A stretch of 9,414 nucleotides of DNA from Negativicutes bacterium. GTDB taxonomy: Bacteria; Bacillota_C; Negativicutes; Acidaminococcales; Acidaminococcaceae. Below the pieces are notes generated by a model. It had not been told where the DNA came from. It was given only the letters and a program-made list of their open reading frames with translations, and did no database searches. How positions within the stretch are numbered: position 1 is the stretch's first letter; each line of letters begins with the position of its first letter. Shown piece by piece: positions 4,552 through 9,414 of the stretch. Made by a program: the position numbers and the translations under genes. The DNA is taken from contig RZYP01000068.1 of the NCBI GenBank assembly GCA_009930275.1, positions 1 to 9,414 of the forward strand, given 5' to 3'.

Positions 4552-6456
4552 ATGAAAAAATCAGATTTGCTCTACGTGATTCCGCCCGCACAGCACAACA
4601 AGGAAGACCTGCTTTCTTTGCTGGAGCAACACCCGGAGATTAAATTCGTTTCCTTTGTCGGCATAGATTTCGCTGGCAACGATACCGATGAGAAAATTCC
4701 TATCTCGTTGTTTGTCGAGGATATGGACATTTTCTTGTATCAACACGGACCGCAAACTGACGGTTCTTCGGTAGTTATGCCTGGTATTGCTACCCTGAAT
4801 AATGCCCGCGTCGATATGATTACTGATAATGATGTTAACTGGTTTGTTGATTATAATACTGAACATTTTGATGTTGAAACCGGCAAGATGGTTGGTACAC
4901 TGCGCATACCAAGCTTTTTGATACACAACGATGTATTTGTTGATTCTCGCTCTATTTTGCGTAATAGCTTGGAGTACGTTCGCAGTGAATTGCTTGCACT
5001 GTGCAAGAAGTACCCGAAAATTTACGGTTTGGAACACATTGATGCCAGCGAAATAAAAGAAATTATTTTTACTTGTGCAACCGAATTGGAATTCTGGGTT
5101 AAGTCTCCGCGCGAGGACGCTCCTGTAGAGGCTCTTTCTTCCTCCCAAATGATGCAGGAACAATATTGGCAAAGAACTCGCGGCAATGTTCGCACAGCAT
5201 TGGAACAATCGGTAGAAGCGCTTGAATTCTATGGACTTGGACCAGAAATGGGTCATAAAGAAGTTGGCGGCATTAAAGGTCAGATGGACGATGCTGGCCA
5301 CATGACTCACGTAATGGAACAACTGGAAATTGATTGGAAATTTAGTATCGGCCTGCAAACTGCTGATAACGAGCTTTTGGCCCGTATTGTCGTCAAGGAA
5401 ATATTCCGTATGAATGGTTTGGAGGTTTCTTTCCAAGCTAAACCGATTCCAGGCGTTGCCGGCAGCGGCGAACATACTCATGTGGGCATTGCGGCGAAAA
5501 TGAATGACGGTAAAATCGTTAATTTGATGACGCCGACGGATATGAAAAAAGAATTTCTTTCTGCGATCGGATACGGCTCCATCATGGGCTTGCTCAAAAA
5601 CTATGAGGTCATGAATCCTTTTATATCTTCGACTAACGACTCTCTTAATCGCTTGAAACCAGGTTTTGAAGCACCGGTTTGCATAGTAACTTCTTTGGGG
5701 CACACTCCTGATGTTCCTTCTCGTAATAGAACTATTCTCGCCGGCCTTGTTCGTGATATCGATAATCCGATGGCGACACGCTTTGAGATGCGTTCTCCTA
5801 ATCCTTATACCAATACATACCTGGCTTTGTCCGTATGTTACCTTGCGATGCTCGACGGAATTAGGGCTTGTATAGAATCAGGCAAAAATCTTGAAGAGCT
5901 TCTCTCCGAATTGTCTAAGGAACATGGAACAGAAGGCTTCTATTTAGAAAAGGACAGGGAGTACCGTTCAGAAGAGGACGTCTTTGAGGACTTCAATGAA
6001 GAACAACGCAATAGATTGTTTGGCAAGCCGCCCGCAACTGTTTGGGAAAATATGTGTGCCTTCAAACAATATCCGGAAAAAACAGCAGTGCTTACAAAAG
6101 GCGACATAATCAAACCTGTCTTTATTGAATCTTTTGCTCAAGGCGCTTTAATTCGTTGGAAAACGGAGCTGGTCAATCGTATTCTTCCTGAAAATCATGC
6201 AGAAATTTTGGAAATTTACTGTATGCATGAAATGGGAGAATCTGCTTGGGACGATGCCCTTTGGAATAAAATCAACGAAATCAAACAAACTTTGTTTAAA
6301 GATAGCGTAGATGGACTAAGCCTAGCTACCCAAATTAGACGCGCTGTACGTGAAGAGGATTACGCCAAGGCTTCAGACTTGCAGCTTGAGATGGCGGCTA
6401 AGATGGCAGAGCTCAGAGCATTGAACCACGACTATAAACTAAATATAATTGATTAA
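4552..6456 (+). CDS. Glutamine synthetase, long divergent form with C-terminal extension
   Basis: The 634-residue protein belongs to the glutamine synthetase superfamily (ATP-dependent ligation of ammonia to glutamate). Against Salmonella GSI by hand alignment: TDGSS (69-73) carries the Asp50 equivalent; ELEF (178-181) supplies the Glu129 and Glu131 metal ligands; HKEV (235-238) the Glu212 ligand; GSGEHTH (304-310) the His269 ligand at His308; NRLKPGFEAP (366-375) the Arg321 and Glu327 equivalents; RFEMRSPNP (410-418) the Glu357 and Arg359 equivalents. Two positions differ: Asn264 is Ala303, and Glu220 is Asp246 after a one-residue insertion. No Tyr397-type adenylylation site is evident. The protein exceeds ordinary GSI (about 445-470) through a helical extension after about residue 450, ending in a UVR-like motif. 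GAGGAGG lies 7 nt before the ATG. The attenuated leader fits nitrogen control, so a glnA role is likely, but a gamma-glutamyl ligase on another substrate is possible. Confidence 0.88.
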   Translation: MKKSDLLYVIPPAQHNKEDLLSLLEQHPEIKFVSFVGIDFAGNDTDEKIPISLFVEDMDIFLYQHGPQTDGSSVVMPGIATLNNARVDMITDNDVNWFVDYNTEHFDVETGKMVGTLRIPSFLIHNDVFVDSRSILRNSLEYVRSELLALCKKYPKIYGLEHIDASEIKEIIFTCATELEFWVKSPREDAPVEALSSSQMMQEQYWQRTRGNVRTALEQSVEALEFYGLGPEMGHKEVGGIKGQMDDAGHMTHVMEQLEIDWKFSIGLQTADNELLARIVVKEIFRMNGLEVSFQAKPIPGVAGSGEHTHVGIAAKMNDGKIVNLMTPTDMKKEFLSAIGYGSIMGLLKNYEVMNPFISSTNDSLNRLKPGFEAPVCIVTSLGHTPDVPSRNRTILAGLVRDIDNPMATRFEMRSPNPYTNTYLALSVCYLAMLDGIRACIESGKNLEELLSELSKEHGTEGFYLEKDREYRSEEDVFEDFNEEQRNRLFGKPPATVWENMCAFKQYPEKTAVLTKGDIIKPVFIESFAQGALIRWKTELVNRILPENHAEILEIYCMHEMGESAWDDALWNKINEIKQTLFKDSVDGLSLATQIRRAVREEDYAKASDLQLEMAAKMAELRALNHDYKLNIID

Positions 6457-6467
6457 TCTTTTTATTG

Positions 6468-6495
6468 AACAGGCGGCTTTGCCGCCTGTTTTTTT
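6468..6495 (+). terminator. Intrinsic terminator after the glutamine synthetase gene
   Basis: AACAGGCGGC, loop TTT, GCCGCCTGTT forms a perfect 10-bp GC-rich stem running into a seven-T tail (6489-6495), 11 nt after the stop codon. Confidence 0.95.
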
Positions 6496-6512
6496 AAAAT
6501 ATTTGAAATATA

Positions 6513-6541
6513 TTGAGGCCTTGGCATATTTATGCTAAAAT
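6513..6541 (+). promoter_or_regulatory. Promoter of the 3D-domain protein gene
   Basis: TTGAGG (6513-6518), a 17-nt spacer and TAAAAT (6536-6541), with TGC (6533-6535) directly before the -10 making it extended. Between it and the gene, AAGGTTT (6562-6568) and AAACCTT (6576-6582) can form a small 7-bp hairpin just ahead of the ribosome binding site TGAGG (6589-6593). Confidence 0.7.
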
Positions 6542-6598
6542 TAGCAGTGTGTTGGTAAAATAAGGTTTGGCAAAAAAACCTTGTTATGTGAGGCTGTA

Positions 6599-7180
6599 AT
6601 GAAAAAACCTTTCAACTTGTTTTTAATATGCATTATGGTATTGTGTTTTTTCCCTACGGTTGTTTCTGCTTCTTCAGAAGTTGTCACCAAACGCGGAATG
6701 AATGAAGAGCGGGTTGGTCAGATACAAGCCATGCTTTGGGAAATGAAGCTCTATGACGGTGTTATAGATCAGGATTTTGGTCCGATGACGGAACAGGCTG
6801 TCAAAAGTTTTCAGCGAAAAATTAACAAGCCACAGGATGGCATTGTTACTAAAGAATTAGAAGCTGCTCTTGCCAAGGAAAGTGGCTTGGATTTTTCAAA
6901 AATCAAGCACAAGCTTTTTGTAGATGCTACTGCGTATTCGTCACAGGATCCTGGCTGCGACGGCACTACCGCAACAGGAACACCTTTACGAAAAGGCATT
7001 ATTGCTGTAGATCCGAGTTTTATACCTCTTGGAACTATGGTATACATTCCCGGCTATGGCAAAGCGCTTGCGGCAGACATTGGAGGATCAATAAAGGGCA
7101 ATGTCATTGACATAGCTTTTGATAATAGGTCTGAGGCCTTGCAGTTTGGATGCAGGTCTTTGTTAATCTACATTATGTAG
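6599..7180 (+). CDS. Secreted peptidoglycan-binding and 3D-domain protein (probable cell-wall hydrolase)
   Basis: From ATG 6599 the product is 193 residues, and it is the first in-frame ATG giving a proper signal peptide: MKK, hydrophobic residues about 6-22, likely cleavage after VSA (22-24). An in-frame TTG at 6581 would place extra residues before the charged MKK. Residues about 33-91 form a PG_binding_1 domain (RVGQIQAMLWEMKLYDG, FGPMTEQAVKSFQ). Residues about 108-192 form a 3D domain with ATAYSS, TATGTPLRKG, AVDPSFIPLGT, AADIGG and the three eponymous aspartates Asp138, Asp160 and Asp171. The 3D domain shares the double-psi barrel of MltA-type lytic transglycosylases. Family members such as Bacillus YocH act as wall hydrolases or in spore germination and wall turnover. 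The combination points to glycan-strand cleavage outside the membrane. The next gene starts 16 nt after the stop, so the two are probably co-transcribed. Confidence 0.92.
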   Translation: MKKPFNLFLICIMVLCFFPTVVSASSEVVTKRGMNEERVGQIQAMLWEMKLYDGVIDQDFGPMTEQAVKSFQRKINKPQDGIVTKELEAALAKESGLDFSKIKHKLFVDATAYSSQDPGCDGTTATGTPLRKGIIAVDPSFIPLGTMVYIPGYGKALAADIGGSIKGNVIDIAFDNRSEALQFGCRSLLIYIM

Positions 7181-7186
7181 GGATGG
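7179..7186 (+). promoter_or_regulatory. Ribosome binding site for the TTG-initiated thioesterase gene
   Basis: AGGGATGG overlaps the stop codon of the upstream gene and lies 10 nt before TTG at 7197. No in-frame ATG or GTG is closer; the first in-frame ATG is codon 12. Confidence 0.6.
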
Positions 7187-7196
7187 TGTCGCTAAT

Positions 7197-7637
7197 TTGG
7201 CAAATTCGCATGATTTCTCGGCCCAGGTTATGAATATTTATGACAAGGATATCTTTGTGCCTGTGTTTTCCAATATAAAGATTGACGAAGTGCTTTGTGG
7301 TAGCGCTTCTGCAAGTTTGGAAATTGATCCGCAAAAGCATCTTAGCCGCCGTGGCTTTGTCCAGAGTGGTGTTCTGACGGCATTGAATGATGTTGCTGTG
7401 AAAATAACCGGTGCAAGTGTCGGCGCGTTGGTTGACACTTTAAGTTTTAGCATGAACTTAACGCGGAACATCCCTTTTTGTAAGATAGTTAGGGTTACCG
7501 GCGTTGTTAAGCATCATGGCCGCAGCACCATGGTAATTGCCTCAGAAATTATAAATGAGGATGGTTTTTTATTGGCTACAGCCTTGACTACAATGTCGGT
7601 TGAAGGCTTTTTTGACGAAATCCCAATTAAATGGTAA
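7197..7637 (+). CDS. PaaI-like hotdog-fold thioesterase family protein
   Basis: The 146-residue product begins at a TTG codon and has the length and motif order of single-domain hotdog thioesterases. The core HLSRRGFVQSGVLTALNDVAV (48-68) aligns with the PaaI-type pattern H-x-N-x2-G-x-V-H-G-G-x5-L-x-D-x-A, and TLSFSMNLTR (81-90) with the next conserved strand. The usual HGG reads QSG here (56-58), while the following aspartate is present (Asp65). Such enzymes hydrolyse acyl-CoA thioesters in the cytoplasm. The loss of the motif histidine leaves activity and substrate uncertain, though related proteins with Q in this position exist. It follows the 3D-domain gene by 16 nt and precedes an acyl-CoA dehydrogenase that has its own promoter, so a link to acyl-CoA metabolism is plausible but not shown. 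Confidence 0.82.
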   Translation: MANSHDFSAQVMNIYDKDIFVPVFSNIKIDEVLCGSASASLEIDPQKHLSRRGFVQSGVLTALNDVAVKITGASVGALVDTLSFSMNLTRNIPFCKIVRVTGVVKHHGRSTMVIASEIINEDGFLLATALTTMSVEGFFDEIPIKW

Positions 7638-7640
7638 AAT
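7612..7640 (+). promoter_or_regulatory. Promoter of the acyl-CoA dehydrogenase gene, overlapping the end of the thioesterase gene
   Basis: TTGACG (7612-7617), a 17-nt spacer and TAAAAT (7635-7640), with TGG (7632-7634) forming an extended -10. The -10 contains the thioesterase stop codon. Initiation near 7647 would give a leader of about 63 nt. Confidence 0.7.
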
Positions 7641-7709
7641 AAACCGTTGCTATGCAAAATAATATATAGACATAAATACATGGCTTAGGCCTGGAGGTAG
7701 GAGGACAAT

Positions 7710-8843
7710 ATGGATTTTGCTTTAAATGAAGACCAATTGGAATTACAGGAAATGGTACGCGAGTTTGTGGAAAAGGAGATAACCCCATTTGCCGGCGAAA
7801 TGGACAGAAATAACGAGGCAATGCCTGGTTTGATGGAAAAAGCTGCTGATATGGGACTCTTGAATTTGATTGTTCCGGAAGAATACGGCGGACCAGGGCT
7901 TGACAGCGTAACAGTTGCTATGATTTATGAAGAGTTGGGCAAAGGCTGCGCTGGGATTGCGACTTCTATGGCAGCAAATTCCTTGGCGTCTTATCCTATT
8001 TTATTGAGTGGGACTGAAGAGCAAAAAGTTGAACACTGCAATTTATTGAATGAAGGCGGATTGGCGGCGTTTGCTTTAACTGAACCTAATGCGGGTTCTG
8101 ATGCGGGCGGAGTAGCGACATCTGCAGTTAAGGATGGCGATAATTACATTCTTAACGGCACTAAAGCCTTTATCACTAACGCTGGAGTTGCAGATACATT
8201 TTTGATATTTGCTAATACCAGAAAATCAGGTGGCATTCGTGGTTTAACAGCTTTCATTGTTCCCAAGGGAACCCCGGGTTTCAAGGTTGGTAAAAAAGAA
8301 GATAAAATGGGAATTCGTCCTTCAAATACTTGCGAATTGATTTTGCAGGATGTTGTTATACCGGCAAAAAATCGCGTTGGTCGTGAAGGCGAAGGCTTCA
8401 GGATCGCTATGACTACTTTGGATTCGGCACGTCCGTTTGTCGGCGCTGTTTCCGTTGGTTTAGCGCAAGCCGCACTTGATGTTTCGGTCAAATATGCTAA
8501 AGAAAGAAAACAATTTGGCCAGCCGATAGCATCTTTCCAAATGATACAGGCAATGGTTGCAGATATGGCTATCAAGGTGGAAACCGCACGTTTGCTGGTA
8601 CAAAAGGTATGCTGGATGCGCGATCAAGGCATGAACTTTACGAAGGAAGCCGCTATGGCAAAATGCTATGCCGCTGACGTCGCTATGCAAGTTACTACGG
8701 ATGCTGTCCAAATTATGGGCGGATATGGATATTCCCGTGAGTATCCGGTTGAAAAAATGATGCGTGATGCAAAAATCATGCAAATTTATGAAGGAACCAA
8801 TCAGATTCAACGTTTGGTTATTGCTAATAAAATCTTATATTAA
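7710..8843 (+). CDS. Acyl-CoA dehydrogenase (FAD flavoprotein, short/medium-chain type)
   Basis: The 377-residue product matches the normal length of short/medium-chain acyl-CoA dehydrogenases, which oxidise acyl-CoA to trans-2-enoyl-CoA and pass electrons to electron-transfer flavoprotein (ETF). The N-terminal helical domain begins MDFALNEDQLELQEMVREF. The first family signature, ALTEPNAGSDAGG (122-134), and the beta-barrel FITNAG region (154-159) form the FAD and substrate pocket. In the C-terminal domain, RKQFGQPIASFQ (266-277) and QIMGGYGYSREYPVEKMMRD (334-353) match the second signature, and Glu361 in IYEGTNQIQR is the catalytic base. All key residues are intact. Chain length cannot be set from sequence alone, and butyryl-CoA dehydrogenase is one option. 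No etfBA or crotonase gene is adjacent. AGGAGG ends 5 nt before the ATG, with a second GGAGG further upstream. A strong terminator follows, so it appears to be monocistronic. Confidence 0.96.
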   Translation: MDFALNEDQLELQEMVREFVEKEITPFAGEMDRNNEAMPGLMEKAADMGLLNLIVPEEYGGPGLDSVTVAMIYEELGKGCAGIATSMAANSLASYPILLSGTEEQKVEHCNLLNEGGLAAFALTEPNAGSDAGGVATSAVKDGDNYILNGTKAFITNAGVADTFLIFANTRKSGGIRGLTAFIVPKGTPGFKVGKKEDKMGIRPSNTCELILQDVVIPAKNRVGREGEGFRIAMTTLDSARPFVGAVSVGLAQAALDVSVKYAKERKQFGQPIASFQMIQAMVADMAIKVETARLLVQKVCWMRDQGMNFTKEAAMAKCYAADVAMQVTTDAVQIMGGYGYSREYPVEKMMRDAKIMQIYEGTNQIQRLVIANKILY

Positions 8844-8861
8844 TATTTTTTATAGGTGCAA

Positions 8862-8899
8862 AAAAAGGCACTATCCCTAAAAAGGGATAGTGCCTTTTT
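8862..8899. terminator. Intrinsic terminator after the acyl-CoA dehydrogenase gene, potentially bidirectional
   Basis: AAAAAGGCACTATCCCT, loop AAAA, AGGGATAGTGCCTTTTT is a perfect 17-bp inverted repeat. Its A/T ends supply a U tract on either strand. Only the + strand use is needed by the genes seen here. Confidence 0.93.
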
Positions 8900-8930
8900 A
8901 CATAGTTGAGGCTGATCTGCTTCTGCGCAG

Positions 8931-8959
8931 TTGTTGGAAGCTGTTTTTTCTGTTATAAT
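8931..8959 (+). promoter_or_regulatory. Promoter of lspA
   Basis: TTGTTG (8931-8936), a 17-nt spacer and a perfect TATAAT (8954-8959) preceded by TGT (8951-8953), giving an extended -10. It lies about 30 nt before the lspA start, so the 5' leader is short. Confidence 0.78.
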
Positions 8960-8991
8960 TAATTATTAATTTTAGGCGGCAGGGGAAACTT

Positions 8992-9414
8992 ATGTTATTA
9001 ATCATAATTGCTGCGATGATTGTTATTATCGACCAGCTAACGAAATTTTTGGTAACGACTAATATGACTGAGGGTGCGGGAATTCCTGTTATTGAAGGGA
9101 TTTTCCACTTAACATTTATTTTAAATCCGGGCGCGGCTTTTGGTATTTTGGAAAATAGCCGATGGTTTTTCGTAGCGACTGCAGTTCTGGTACTGGCCGT
9201 CTTTTTTTATTATAGGCGTGCTTTAATGAAAGAGCCTAAGCCTGTACAACTTGGCATCGCACTATTTGCCGGTGGTGCTTTGGGCAATTTGATTGACCGT
9301 ATCAGGATTGGATTGGTTATAGATTTTTTTGATTTTCGTGTATGGCCGATATTTAATGTGGCTGACATAGCTATATGCGTGGGAGTAGGATTGATTTTAT
9401 GGAGTACGATAAGA
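8992..9414 (+). CDS. lspA: Prolipoprotein signal peptidase (signal peptidase II), 3' truncated by window edge
   Basis: An open frame from ATG 8992 continues to the last base (141 visible residues of an expected 150-165). This membrane aspartyl protease removes the signal peptide from diacylglyceryl-modified prolipoproteins. The first hydrophobic segment MLLIIIAAMIVIIDQLTKF carries the conserved DQLTK (14-18). Then come FILNPGAAFG (42-51), GGALGNLIDR (94-103), IDFFDF (110-115) with catalytic Asp111, and FNVADIAI (121-128) with catalytic Asp125. Hydrophobic stretches at about 1-13, 58-73, 86-101 and 122-137 agree with the four-helix topology. AGGGGA lies 5 nt before the ATG. In many bacteria lspA is followed by an RluD-type pseudouridine synthase gene; here the downstream region is outside the window. 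Confidence 0.96.
   Translation, partial: MLLIIIAAMIVIIDQLTKFLVTTNMTEGAGIPVIEGIFHLTFILNPGAAFGILENSRWFFVATAVLVLAVFFYYRRALMKEPKPVQLGIALFAGGALGNLIDRIRIGLVIDFFDFRVWPIFNVADIAICVGVGLILWSTIR

Noticed and set aside
4561..5703. A 380-codon open frame on the - strand opposite the glutamine synthetase gene
   Set aside because: It lies entirely within a gene with clear conserved motifs, its translation shows no recognisable domain, and I see no ribosome binding site or promoter for it. It is a shadow of the codon bias of the + strand gene.
1..9414. Mobile element, CRISPR array, toxin-antitoxin or defence system
   Set aside because: No direct-repeat arrays, transposase or integrase motifs, or flanking duplications around the tRNA genes were seen, and all larger frames are explained by housekeeping or metabolic families.

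Overview
The window looks like an ordinary chromosomal stretch of a low-to-moderate GC Bacillota (Firmicutes) bacterium. Supporting signs are strong purine-rich ribosome binding sites, sigma-A-type promoters often with an extended -10 (TGn), U-tailed intrinsic terminators, CCA-encoding tRNA genes, a 3D-domain secreted wall protein, a dodecin and a long-form glutamine synthetase. Clostridia or Negativicutes would fit, but the sequence alone does not decide between them. All genes are on the + strand. I see no insertion sequence, prophage, CRISPR array or other sign of recent transfer.

Left part (1-2044): the C-terminal two thirds of a DEAD-box RNA helicase, cut by the window edge, overlaps out of frame by 32 nt with an M20-family amidohydrolase of the hydantoinase/carbamoylase (allantoate or N-carbamoyl-amino-acid hydrolase) type. 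Middle-left (2045-3871): gltX (glutamyl-tRNA synthetase) has its own extended -10 promoter. Immediately after it, a second strong promoter drives a two-gene tRNA unit, tRNA-Gln(CUG) and tRNA-Glu(CUC), closed by a hairpin terminator. If this organism uses the indirect (GatCAB) route to Gln-tRNA, both tRNAs are substrates of the enzyme encoded next door.

Centre (3872-6495): a small dodecin-like gene preceded by a perfect 11-bp hairpin, then a 634-residue glutamine synthetase-type enzyme. The promoter of the synthetase gene is followed by a complete intrinsic terminator inside the leader. The 5' arm of that terminator can instead fold into a small hairpin with an AAAGGG hexaloop, so the leader looks like a transcription attenuator. 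The enzyme keeps most glutamine synthetase catalytic residues but differs at two active-site positions. It also has a long C-terminal extension ending in a UVR-like helical motif. This leader plus unusual enzyme is the most interesting part of the window.

Right part (6496-9414): a secreted peptidoglycan-binding/3D-domain protein is probably co-translated with a PaaI-like hotdog thioesterase that starts at TTG. A promoter overlapping the end of the thioesterase drives an acyl-CoA dehydrogenase, closed by a 17-bp hairpin that could terminate transcription in both directions. Last comes lspA (prolipoprotein signal peptidase), cut by the right edge. I found no wholly new multi-gene system. The points worth follow-up are regulatory (the synthetase leader, the dodecin hairpin), structural (divergent glutamine synthetase, Trp-less dodecin) and organisational (gltX with its tRNA substrates).
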